Assembly: GCA_943704495.1 (NCBI GenBank)
Contig: CALSCR010000405.1
Coordinates: forward strand, 1 to 20,840
Direction of reading: 5' to 3'
Length of the DNA: 20,840 nt
Source of the DNA: Pigoraptor chileana
Taxonomy: Eukaryota > Opisthokonta > Filasterea
How positions within the stretch are numbered: position 1 is the stretch's first letter; every line of letters starts with the position of its first letter. Position numbers and translations under genes: made by a program. Below the pieces are notes generated by a model that had not been told where the DNA came from, did not search any database, and saw only the letters and a program-made list of their open reading frames with translations. Below are positions 1 through 9,120 of the stretch, piece by piece.

Positions 1-63
1 CGCATAATGAGAGAGAAAGATGTAGGATTCAAGTCAGTGTCTTACGCACTGTGCCCTGGACTC

Positions 64-68
<5 letters not shown>

Positions 69-130
<62 letters not shown>
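69..130. repeat. (GA)31 microsatellite
   Basis: An uninterrupted GA dinucleotide run of 62 bases. It lies upstream of the first recognisable TFB1M exon (203), so it most likely sits in an intron of that gene and reads as purine-rich GA on the sense strand. Open frames through it, which give Arg-Glu or Ser-Leu repeats, are not believable genes. Confidence 0.97.
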
Positions 131-132
<2 letters not shown>

Positions 133-202
133 AAGTGTGCGTGTGAGTGTATTGCGGGTATATGGAAACTTAAATTGAAGCCCATTTGCCCACAACAACC
201 AG

Positions 203-892
203 CGCATTGTTGCGGCACCAGGAACTCCCCAGCGATCGAGAGTCTCCGCCATTGCGCAAATGTACTGCGATGCACGATTGGCATGCCGACTGCCGAGCAA
301 AGTGTTTGTTCCCGCGCCAAAGGTAGGAGAAGACCGCGACGACCGCACGCAAATGCAGCATGCGCACACGTGGAATGAGTAACAAAAGCCAGGCCGGCTC
401 GAGATAAGCCCCACGTCTAACACCGGGAGCCCATTCATCCCACGCGCAGGTCGATGCTGCAGCCGTGATCCTGGTTCCCAAGCGAATCATATCCCCCGAA
501 CTGGCTGACTTCACCTCGACAGAAACAGTGATGCGCGGGCTCTTTTCCTTTCGCCGCAAAACGCTGCGGAACAGTGCAAGGTGAGCCGCATTCGCTCATA
601 CATGCTTGATTGCCCTAGTTGCTTGGTTGAATTGGGCTGATTCGGAGGGTGTGGGCGTCCACAATCCGCACACAGCGCTCTATTCCCCGATGCTGCTGTC
701 GCGGATGCCTTCCTTGCGCGGGCGTCCCTCAACCCATCCCAACGGGCGCAGAGTTTAGACAATGACTCCCTCATGAGAGCCGTCGCCGCTTACATTGCCA
801 TGAAAAAAACGTGCGGTCCGGGAGAGTGGGAGATGAGTCCACCGAATGCCGACAAAGTGGCCGACAAAGTGGCCGACAAAGTGGCCACATAA
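203..892 (+). CDS. TFB1M: Mitochondrial rRNA adenine dimethyltransferase, TFB1M type (3' end only)
   Basis: This is the C-terminal part of a KsgA/Dim1-family enzyme that dimethylates two adjacent adenines at the 3' end of small-subunit rRNA. I place three exons at 203-322, 450-580 and 676-892; their phases match and the stop is TAA. The first begins RIVAAPGTPQRSRVSAIAQ, the family's 'APGT..R..VS..AQ' segment, and ends SKVFVPAPK. The second reads VDAAAVILVPK and then RGLFSFRRKTLRN, a hallmark that separates TFB1M from DIMT1. The third has LFPDAAVADAFLARASLNPSQRAQSL, matching the TFB1M C-terminal helices. The SAM-binding N-terminal half lies left of the window or beyond the intron holding the GA repeat. 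The tail ends in three ADKV units. It is convergent with ESS2, with 37 bases between stop codons. A cytosolic DIMT1 is less likely because of the FRRK and LFP segments. Confidence 0.82.
848..883 (+). repeat. Coding minisatellite, 12 bp x 3
   Basis: Three perfect, in-frame tandem copies of GCCGACAAAGTG, at 848-859, 860-871 and 872-883. They encode ADKV three times at the extreme C terminus of the TFB1M-like protein, followed only by Ala-Thr and the TAA stop. Perfect identity suggests recent slippage, and copy number may vary between strains. Confidence 0.95.
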
Positions 893-929
893 ATTAAAGT
901 TGAACGAGAACCAGATCGAGCGCTTTCTT

Positions 930-2051
930 TCATGCGCGCCCCGCATGACTCGCCGGCGTTCCAGCCGCACTCACAGAAGCAGATGGTGTGGACCCCCCAT
1001 AGCTTGCTCTGAGCGAGACGTCAACGTCTGATTTCTTGCCCACCCCGGACGCTGCCATACCCACAAGGCGGCGGGCGGCGGGAGACATCTGTACGGCGGC
1101 GGGCGTCATCCGGGAGCGACCGCCAGAGCCAAACGGAGAGTTCCGGGGGGATTCAAATCGCGCAATGTTCGGTGTAGCGCCTCCAGTGCGCCTGACGCGG
1201 TGGCGCTGACTGGCGCGCTCCGACAGCGCAATGCCAATCTGCTCTCTGCGCGACACGTCTGGCATTCGAAATGCAGGGCCTGGCGTAGCCGTGACAACAG
1301 CATCAGCGTCCAGCCGCACAGGCGTTGATGCTATGTTGCCCCACGTCATGAGCGGCGAAGCGTCCACACCCGGGGCAATCACCGGTGTTGCGAGATAGGT
1401 ATATGCGCCGCCTGCGTCCCCGACGGGCGCCTCAGCTTCCGCAGTTACCACTGGAGGGGCACTTTCCTTCCAGGGACGCTCTGCGTGCTTTAACAAGATC
1501 TCCCGCGGCACACGCGTGTTCACATGGCTGACGGACCTCCCTTCACCTTCACGTACGCCAATTGTCGACGGACTCGTGCCCTCGGGATAATACATGAGCA
1601 AATTGTGCACTCGATACCCCCACGGGTCCGGTGCACCCGCGCGTCGTGAGACCTCACTGGCTGGCTGTGCCGCTAATTGAAGTTGCTTTGTTTCGCTGTC
1701 AAATACCCAGGCGTACCGTCTTCGGTGACGTTCTCGAGTCTTGTCCATGATTTTGTTAAACGACTCATTGTCTTCGCTTGTGTTCGAATACAAAAAAGTG
1801 TCCAACGAGCCATCTTCGCAATGCTGTTGCGGAGCCGGATCCCTTGTGTCAAGAAACAACTCTGTCTCGCGTTGCGCGCGAAGTTTCGGAAGGTCAGGGA
1901 AGAAGTCGCGCTCAATGATTCGCTCCATACGGTTCACAAACTCATCCTCGTCGAGTACCTTCGCAGGGGGAATTTCTTTGGAGCTCTCATTGTCAGTCAA
2001 AGAAATAGCGCCACCAAGCGGACGCGACACGATTTCCTTCTTTAAACTCAT
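930..2051 (-). CDS. ESS2: Splicing factor ESS2 (DGCR14 / Es2 family)
   Basis: A nuclear protein of the ESS2/DGCR14 family, found with late spliceosomes and needed for accurate splicing. It is a single uninterrupted frame of 373 residues, while most neighbours have introns. The family's blocks appear in order: LDEDEFVNRMERIIERDFFPDLPKL near residue 33 (given here as separate words LDEDEF, ERIIERDFFPDLPKL), then SLDTFL and TSEDNESFNKIMDK, then LMYYPEG after a tryptophan, then PLMTWGNIASTPVRL, then GPAFRMPDVSRREQIG, and a C-terminal SPAARRLV. The tail is rich in Ser, Ala and Thr-Pro. The start is the first ATG of the frame and is followed by a plausible lysine-rich N terminus. It is convergent with TFB1M and divergent from RADX across the AT-rich spacer. 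Length is somewhat below the roughly 470 residues I recall for the human protein. Confidence 0.9.
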   Translation of the reverse strand: MSLKKEIVSRPLGGAISLTDNESSKEIPPAKVLDEDEFVNRMERIIERDFFPDLPKLRAQRETELFLDTRDPAPQQHCEDGSLDTFLYSNTSEDNESFNKIMDKTRERHRRRYAWVFDSETKQLQLAAQPASEVSRRAGAPDPWGYRVHNLLMYYPEGTSPSTIGVREGEGRSVSHVNTRVPREILLKHAERPWKESAPPVVTAEAEAPVGDAGGAYTYLATPVIAPGVDASPLMTWGNIASTPVRLDADAVVTATPGPAFRMPDVSRREQIGIALSERASQRHRVRRTGGATPNIARFESPRNSPFGSGGRSRMTPAAVQMSPAARRLVGMAASGVGKKSDVDVSLRASYGGSTPSASVSAAGTPASHAGRA

Positions 2052-2345
2052 GGCTAATGTGTGTCACGGAATCTTTCACTTTTCACCGCCGTGATCAGAA
2101 ATAAATTGCATCCTGAGAATTGTTATTCGGAACAAACGATTTCACGCCACTACTGGACCAGTCAGGGTTACACCAATTTAACCCTACCCCAATCAAGTAC
2201 CATCAGTAAGGTTTTGAACTTGAGAGATTAACAAAATAAAATATTAAAATTTAGTTACAAGTGAACAACAGCAACTTTAGCGTTGTATTAGTGGCAGTAA
2301 TACTATTTCAGCCACACTGCTGGCTGGGCCGATGATCAACAAACC

Positions 2346-2407
2346 CATGCAGGAAGACACAAAGAAAGACACAAAGAATCTTTGTGTCTCTTTGTGTCTT
2401 GTCCATG
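2346..2407. repeat. Inverted repeat / hairpin with internal duplication
   Basis: The left arm (2346-2377) and right arm (2379-2407) are near reverse complements. The innermost ten bases of each arm, GACACAAAGA and TCTTTGTGTC, pair perfectly with one base between them. Each arm also contains the ACACAAAG word twice, and both outer ends carry CATG. The arms differ by a few bases, mostly length changes. No flanking gene is evident. Confidence 0.85.
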
Positions 2408-3701
2408 CAGTAAGGAGGCTCTCGAGCCTGCGCAGGTCTGGTCTCCTCTCTCCTACATCTACTATTATTCTGCGCGGTAAAGCAAAACGAAGAAGGTAAA
2501 CAAAGAACTCGGGCCAAACGCGTAAGCATTGTTTATTATTATAGGGGTACGTCCTAGGAGATCAGGTTCAGTCAGCAATTGTGCTCGAATACCAACCAAA
2601 GTATTTTCTCAATTTTGTCATCAAATATATGTAGGTAGTGAGTGCCATTTAACATTCACATGGCCTGCCCAAAATAATTCTCTCTTTTTTCGCCAAAGAC
2701 ACTGTCTATCAACTCAACTACCAACTTCGTTGTGCCATTATAATCAAATTATGTTGTCGCGATAGAAATATATATAATACAGTTAAACACTACTCCTGTG
2801 ATATAACATAATACGTAAGAGTTCGTTCCAAACAAACGGGTATATGTTCTATATGAATGAATGATCGCAATTTGGGCACCAGCAATTGCATTTACATTTA
2901 GCAGTTGTATCCGTTGTTATTGTTTTATGTGTGTATGCGAATGCGAGGCATAAATATTTTATATTTATACTTACATATTTATATACACGAAGACGTATGA
3001 GTTTTCCAATTGTGACTATTGGCATTTGGGCTTCCATGGGAAACAATCTCAACAGGATATTTATCATCAAATGTCCATGGCGTGATACCAGACGTTTAAT
3101 GGGATAGCGCACCGAAGCAACTAGAAATTGGGAGATAGCACCGAAAGTATTAAAAATATTGCCACTTAAATTTGTCCTCCTGCTTTAATAATCTTCAAAG
3201 AATTGTTGAACAATGCTCTCAAGTAGTAGTTCCCTTTCGATTTATTGCCACATATGTGTTATGTATGATATATTTGACACATACTTGACACATCCTCGTC
3301 AGTTGTCAGTTGTACATGCAATTTCGCTCCTACTAGTGGAAGTCGAAACTGCCTTATTGCACCCGGAAATTGTGCTGGTACAAGTTAGGTGAAAAGTTAT
3401 TGGCCATGAAGTAGCCCCCCGGAAAGCCCTATTTAAATTGTTTTCTGCAGTTACATATTATCATTATCGCACCCTCCTGATAATTGTAAGTCACGAAAAC
3501 TGCCCTGCCCGAAAATTTATGCGGACTTTGGTACTAGAAGTGTCAGTGGAATTGGTATCATTACAAAATTTGCCACCTTTCGTTTTGGTCAGGTCAACAC
3601 AGGCAACCATTGTGGTTTGCATTTTTTTGGTTCATACGCGATATCGCGAACGAGAAAACTCCAAAAATCGCGAAACTTCGTAAATTCGTGTGAGCTGTTT
3701 C

Positions 3702-3715
3702 TTTTCGGCGCCAAA
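3702..3715. promoter_or_regulatory. E2F-like site upstream of RADX
   Basis: TTTTCGGCGCCAAA carries the E2F/DP half-site on both strands (TTTCGGCGC and TTTGGCGCC), about 210 bases before the RADX ATG. E2F control of DNA-replication genes is well known. That this copy is functional is inference; related 8-mers also occur by chance in coding sequence elsewhere in the window. Confidence 0.35.
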
Positions 3716-3752
3716 GTCTACTGATTTGAAAATCGAAATATTTACACAAATT

Positions 3753-3763
3753 GCGCCAAATTT
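3753..3763 (-). promoter_or_regulatory. Second E2F-like site upstream of RADX
   Basis: GCGCCAAATTT, whose complement is AAATTTGGCGC, contains the canonical TTTGGCGC word. It lies about 160 bases before the RADX ATG and about 40 bases after the first E2F-like site. The pairing is suggestive, but a single 8-mer is weak evidence. Confidence 0.3.
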
Positions 3764-3924
3764 GACAGGCAAATACAGTCTGTTACAACATCAGCAATGT
3801 TATTTGAATCACCGGCATTTAGAATCAGCAGCATGAATCAACGAATTTAGACAGCATAAGCACACATACCCCGTTCACCACAGCATACTTCAACTGATGG
3901 GAGCAAGCATCCAGGGTTGCAGTC

Positions 3925-6844
3925 ATGTCGCAGTTAACCCCAGGCTTCATTGCGCGCATATGGGACCTAGCTGGACAATCTCGTGGACCATTTGCAGCAA
4001 GCCCGTCCGAAGCAGATCATAGTGTCGTGGTTGTCCTTGCCATATACAGATGTGAGTACCCGACTGGTAGCTTATGCCTCTACGTGACAGGCATCCCACA
4101 GTTGCTGATAGTGTACCCTTATTCGTCCCTTGTGCAGACATGCCAGATGCTGCCTTTCTCTCAGCGACTGGGGGGACTGTCGAAAGTGCAACGACAGATG
4201 CATTTGACATAGTTATATCGGACGGAGTACAAAAAGTACGTGGCTTATTTGTTTCACATTCCTCTTCGCTCAGACCCGCGATATATGCTCACACACTTAC
4301 GCACACCTCTGCAGACAAAGTGTGTTCTGTCGCAAGATCTCAATCGACTGGTACACCAGCACGAGCTTCTTCCGTCTTTGCGCATCAAGGTTTGTTCACA
4401 ATTATGATGAGGATGAAAATCATAACAAAAAAAACAACTTGTGTTCTCACATAGTGGCTCTCGTGGGTTTTGTACGGGGTCACAGGTGAAAAAGGCTGCG
4501 TTACGTTGGGACGAAGTTACGATTGGAGCGCCCCCATTTATCATCCTTGAGCAACTGGAAATTCTCTCTCTGTACAACGGCGCCATGCCCGACGCAGCTG
4601 TGGGTGCAGCATCGAGCAGTCAATTGTCGGCGTCCGCTTGTTGTTTGCATCATCATGCAATATGTCCATCCATATAGAACCACAGTTTGATGCCTTACAC
4701 GCCCATTCGTACGTAGAACATGACATGCTAAAACGATTGGGGGTTCTATCTCTCCATCCATGTTTCTCATGCAGTTTCGTGCGGATGCCCCAGAGAGAGA
4801 AATGGAAACAATGCCGCTCGTGGGACACCGCGCCTACTATCGCGCCATGTGGAACGAGCACGACCCGCCCGAGTTTGACCTGCGCTGGAACGTGCCTGTG
4901 GACTTGCTGAGTCACGTGAGCAGATACATGTGTGTGCATTTTACGTCTATTAATCCCCACTTTGTTTCGAGCGACGTGGGCTGCAAATTGATTCACTGAC
5001 ATGCACTCGATGGACATGAACACACAACAACGTACGCGGGCTGTTATGGAACAGGAATTGAGTGTGGCGGTCCCCATTGTCAACCTGTCGGCCAACGCGA
5101 GTATGCGGGGCCCTGTGCGCGGCCGCGTGGTCAGCAAGTCGCAGCTTGTGTTCTTTGGGCGGCCAGCTGATTCGCGCGAGAAGAGCCCCTACCAGTTCTA
5201 CATGGACATTGGTAAGTGGCCGGCGCCGCAGCCTCATCCCACCCTCCCCCCTCTGCAATGTGTGCGTTGATTCACCCATGTGCACTCCTGTGCTTCTCCA
5301 GACGACGGTTCGGGCCAAATACCTGTTGTCGTGTGGAACACGTCTGTGCCACGATATTATTCCTCGATAAGCGTGGGCGACGCAGTCGAAATAAGCGGCT
5401 TCAAGATAAAGCGGGCGCTGAGGCAGGACACACGCTGGGAGCTGTCAGTGAACCCCGAAAATCCCTCCGGATCCATTCGCCTGCTTTCCGGTGTCCCAGC
5501 GGCTGCATTGCCGCAGAGGCCCACTGCTCACCGACTCTGCGCGCACATCGCTCTAGTACCAGACGGCACAATCACGGATGTTGTTGGCGTCGTGTCATTT
5601 TCAGGACGGGTGCAGCGCGAGCGGCTGACAGGCCCATCTCACGGGTTTGCAGAGTATCGTTGGATTCAGATTGTAGATGGCTCGCATCCAAAGCCCATTG
5701 CGATGAAGGTGTATTCGTGCTCGCAGCCGCTTTTGTTTGCGCAAATACGGCGTGGCGTTGTCTTTGGTTGCAGCGATGCCAAGGCATGCATCGACATGCC
5801 CGTGATGCTCTCGCGCGCCCACCGCACGCTCCACCTGCGATCAACGCCGACATCCCAGTTGGCAATTGCGCCTCGCGCATCATCGCTGCCAGCTATTTTC
5901 GCTATTCCGGAGGATTCCGCAGTCGTACTCGACGTTCTTGCCAACAGTAGACAGGACACACTCGACGATGGCCTCTACTTTGATGCAACTCCGCTTCCAT
6001 ACGCATATGGCGCAGAACCAGACGCTCCTGTTTTGGCGGCCGCCGAAGTCGTGGCAGCCGTCGCTGAGATGCAGTGGCGTGAGGCTCGGCGACTGGTGGT
6101 GCAGGGCCGCATTGTTGCTATGCAATGGCACGGCGGGAATGCTCCAGCTGTGCCCGTCGTCGCGAAGCCCGCAAAGCGAAAACGGACGGCACCAATGGAA
6201 GAAACACATTCCGTTGCCTTCACGTCTGACATTGCGCAGACGACCCAGCCACTAACTACGATTGCATCAGAGGTGCGTTTATGTGTTGCATGTAAAGGAA
6301 TATGTATGCATCGGCAGTGGGTTGTTGACCATCGCAAAACCACGAAACCACGTGCAATTCTTGCAGCCGCCTGGGCACGGTGGCTACTGGACGGCCACGC
6401 TTCTGGGCCTAAACCAAACTGTCTCGTTGCAATTGGTAATCGCTTCATCGCACAAGGGACTGGATGCGGTGAGCCAAAACAATCTTTGTACACGCAATCA
6501 CAACAAATTCCATCCATAGTATCTCATCCTTCGCATCTGAATTTGCCCTCAACAACAATTGCGTTACGATGCGATGGTCAGGAACCCACTAAGGCCCTCC
6601 AGGCCATTACATACGGAGAAAGACGCGCAGTCCTCTTTGCAATGGCTGGAGTCTCTAGACACGAGGTTGGAATATGGCCTGAGCGCGTGAGTTGTGCACC
6701 CTGTATTACGAGTCCGCACTCACCACGCGCCCACCATCTATCTAGCTTGCGAACCGCATTGCAGGGCAATCAATCGTCGCTGTCATTGACGCGTTCCGCC
6801 AAGATACGAGGCTTATGGAGCTCGTTCTCGCCGGCATCGCGTAA
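3925..6844 (+). CDS. RADX: RADX-like RPA-related single-stranded DNA binding protein
   Basis: RADX binds single-stranded DNA with OB folds and restrains RAD51 at replication forks. I place ten exons: 3925-4051, 4138-4235, 4315-4389, 4486-4599, 4775-4915, 5055-5211, 5302-6272, 6367-6468, 6603-6686 and 6746-6844. All phases match, giving 655 residues (human about 855). The first OB-like part has DIVISDGVQK (66-75) and LSQDLNRLVHQH. PLVGHRAYYRAMWN follows, matching the human 'PLVGG..YLALWN' block. GRVVSKSQLVFFGRP and IPVVVWNTSVPRYY mark the next OB fold, and VVGVVSFSGRVQR with YRWIQIVDGS (near 331-366) matches the most conserved RADX segment. A basic KPAKRKR (526-532) may be a nuclear signal. 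The ends of exons 4 and 8 to 10 are the least certain. A generic RPA1 is less likely because there is no zinc finger. Confidence 0.8.
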
Positions 6845-6857
6845 TCGATCGACGCGC

Positions 6858-8421
6858 CTAAAGCCGTCCAGCCATGGACACCAATGTCCGTCGCATGTAC
6901 GTTGCATTCTTACTGGCAACGTCGACCAGTGCCTCCCTGTGCAGAGCGGCCTGCGTCCGTCATTGTCATTGCGCCAGCATGAGTGGACTGCGGCGCGTGC
7001 TCATACACACATCATAACACCGACACAATTACACGAAGAAGTGGAGCAGATTGAGCCTCGCACCTGCAGCCCGCGCCTCTTCATCACCGCTGCCACAAGC
7101 GAAGCGAATTTCAGCGATGCATGAGCAGATGCAGGCACCGTCTGGAGGCTCCCAATAAATGCCGCGAAAGTCCCATCATCAAGCGTGGCCTGCAAGCGAA
7201 TAGCATGTTGAGCTCAGTGTGGGTTGTGGTTGAGGGGCCAGGCGACGGCTCTGCGTGGGTGGCACTGGGTGCCCATGCATCAATATGTCTCACCGCCGAC
7301 TCAACAATAACTTGCACCAGCGGCCAAAGCAGCTCATTACGGACCACATCACGCATCCGCCCTAATTCCGCAACATGGCTGTGGGCGTAAGATATGCGGT
7401 ATAAATGAAGTGCGACTTCTTCGTTGCTTGACAACAGGAAACAAAGACGTGGACAAACAAAGCGTCATTACTCAGAGATCAACAAAGACAACAACGTTAC
7501 AAGTATTCGCACCGCAGGAAGTGGCCAGGCACGGCACTAGGAAGGAGATCACCACTGAGTTTGACAAGCACATCTGCCGTGCCAACATTCGTATCTGCAC
7601 AAGACGGGAGACAAATCATGAGTACGTGCAATCCCAGACGAGTATCGCGGGCAGAATGGGCACAGGGGACTGCTAAATTGGCAACAAGAGATGTCGTACC
7701 AACTTCCGACAACGCGTCAAGGATAGGGAGAAAGATGCCCTCGACAACGGCGCGAGGATGCACCGTTAGCGCCGCCACAGAGGCCGCCAGCTGCCGCGGA
7801 ACGGGGCGCTGCGCCAGACCAAGCGCAAGGAGCTGCACGGTTCGTGGTTGAACGGGGCCTGGTTACCATAAACGGCCAATGGAGTGCAGAGTGCGCCAAA
7901 AGTATCGATGGCTTTGAAAACACCAGGGCACCACATTACTGCGACCAAAATGCGACTCCCGATGACCGACCTTAGGAAGAAGGAGATGGCGAGCAAACGC
8001 AATGCACTGCAATACGCCCACAGACCCGCACTGCCCAAGCAGTTTGCATGCCACAAACACAGTGTTGTCTGCAAGGGCCAAAAATGTCCTCTCTAGTCTC
8101 TCAAGCTGTGGAGGAGGAAAAAAAACACACAAACACCGGAGAGTGCGTTGCATCAACACTTGTGGCCAATTCCAAATCAACAGCGACTTGTTGCTCATGA
8201 GTTACCTCTAGCGTAGTCAAAGTACAAAACATAGCGACATCCCCTTCGTTCGCCGTCTCTCCGCTTTCCCAGCAGGCAAATAGACGGAGAAGAAGTGCAG
8301 TCCTTGTCTCTCCATCATTCAAGTGGCACGTGACGGCCATTGCAGGCAGGGCAATGTCAGTCGTCCCTTCAACCACAGTTGTGTCGCAAACACTCATTCT
8401 ACGAACACCTATTCGCGACAT
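6858..8421 (-). CDS. FANCE: FANCE-like Fanconi anaemia core complex subunit (C-terminal domain type)
   Basis: FANCE bridges the Fanconi ubiquitin-ligase complex to FANCD2 for interstrand crosslink repair. I place seven exons (minus strand): 8421-8206, 8105-7971, 7832-7700, 7594-7501, 7426-7294, 7189-7064 and 6950-6858. All phases match, giving 309 residues ending in TAG. The product is wholly alpha-helical with FANC-type repeats: FARHLLLPK, then LAASVAALTVHPRAVVEGIF, then ASLKFASLVAAVMKRRG, and a closing KNATYMRRTLVSMAGRL. That order and ending fit the conserved FANCE C-terminal domain (about 270 residues) from memory. The N-terminal half of human FANCE (536 residues) has no counterpart; an in-frame TAG lies about 160 bases upstream of the chosen ATG, so a further 5' exon is possible but unseen. 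The stop is 13 bases from the RADX stop. Another helical-repeat protein remains possible. Confidence 0.58.
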
Positions 8422-9120
8422 ATTCCAGTCCCGGGCGGGCGACTCGGTCGAAGCCCAAGATCCTCTGGGTGCAGAGACGCGCTGCGTGACACTGTGGTTG
8501 TTGCCCGGGTGTGCTTCTGATCAGTACCAGTTTCTCTGCCTTCCGTAATGCGGGACGCGTGAGATGCCGCCTACCGTGGTATGGATGCCCACAGGCCACG
8601 CCCGACGGCGGCGCAGTTTAGACGGACGCGCATGTCAGTCGACAGACACCCTGGTTTCAGGCCGTCTGTCGCGAATCAACTGAAAAGCTCGTCGAGCCAT
8701 GCTGAAAAATTGGTTAGGCAAGCGTCAACATGTAATAACAACATGTATATTAATCAATGAGGTGCTGTGTGGTGCTCCACCAGTGTGTGCTGGACCGGCA
8801 TCCACGATAGCGGACAGCAGGAGCAGTGTGAACTTCGTCTGAACAGTCTGCATCAAGGGCAAATAGCAAGAAGACCGAATAATGAGAACGCAAATCCCTT
8901 TCTTTGTCCAATTAGCTGCCGGTCTCAGACTACTCTGAGGTCAGTCCGACCGTCAGTGTTCTGATTTCCGATCGGTGACGCATAGGCCCACGTGCCAGAC
9001 TTACGCCGCATACTCGGATTGCAAGTCGGTTCGTGATCACTTGAATTATGACTGTCACGCACAGTTGGTAAAAATACAGACAGAACGGCTTCGAACTCGT
9101 GCCCATTTTATTACTTGAAG
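8422..9120. promoter_or_regulatory. Shared upstream region of FANCE-like and SHQ1 genes
   Basis: These 699 bases separate two divergent start codons. They hold a compact hairpin at 8640-8671, a short TCAGA/TCTGA dyad near 8926-8939, and an E-box core CACGTG near 8990. I could not find a convincing extra 5' exon for the FANCE-like gene here. A shared promoter is inferred from the gene orientation only. Confidence 0.45.
8640..8671. repeat. Nested inverted repeat in the FANCE-SHQ1 spacer
   Basis: CGACAGAC (8640-8647) and GTCTGTCG (8664-8671) are perfect reverse complements. Between them CCTG and CAGG pair again around a GTTT loop, with two unpaired bases on each side. The result is a 32-base stem-loop. 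It could be a regulatory hairpin, a protein-binding dyad, or chance. Confidence 0.7.

Larger units (their letters stand above)
2052..3924. other. AT-rich spacer between ESS2 and RADX, no gene recognised
   Basis: About 1.9 kb, clearly more AT-rich than its surroundings. Its open frames are short and resemble nothing I know. It contains a near-perfect hairpin (2346-2407), small local duplications (for example TTGACACAT and CAGTTGT near 3270-3315), a CGCGATATCGCG palindrome at 3637-3648, and two E2F-like motifs close to the RADX start. I see no tRNA, no terminal inverted repeats and no transposon coding sequence. It could be old repeat sequence, a long regulatory region, or 5' UTR introns of either flanking gene. 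Confidence 0.6.

Noticed and set aside
7-378. Open frames with long Arg-Glu or Ser-Leu runs
   Set aside because: They are translations of the GA microsatellite. The real coding signal here is the TFB1M exon at 203-322 in another frame.
2052-3924. A transposable element in the AT-rich spacer
   Set aside because: No terminal inverted repeats, target duplications, long terminal repeats or element proteins could be seen. The composition alone does not support the call.
7833-7970. A hydrophobic open frame that could be an additional FANCE exon or exons
   Set aside because: Including it needs introns of about 32 to 34 bases or mismatched phases. Treating the whole segment as one 138-base intron joins exons 2 and 3 in phase and restores the expected helix.
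8399-8599. Minus-strand open frame upstream of the FANCE-like start
   Set aside because: It is in a different frame from the first FANCE-like exon, has no recognisable motif and is probably leader or promoter sequence.
9074-9116. A TTCGAAC word that resembles a tRNA T-loop
   Set aside because: No acceptor, D or anticodon stems can be folded around it.
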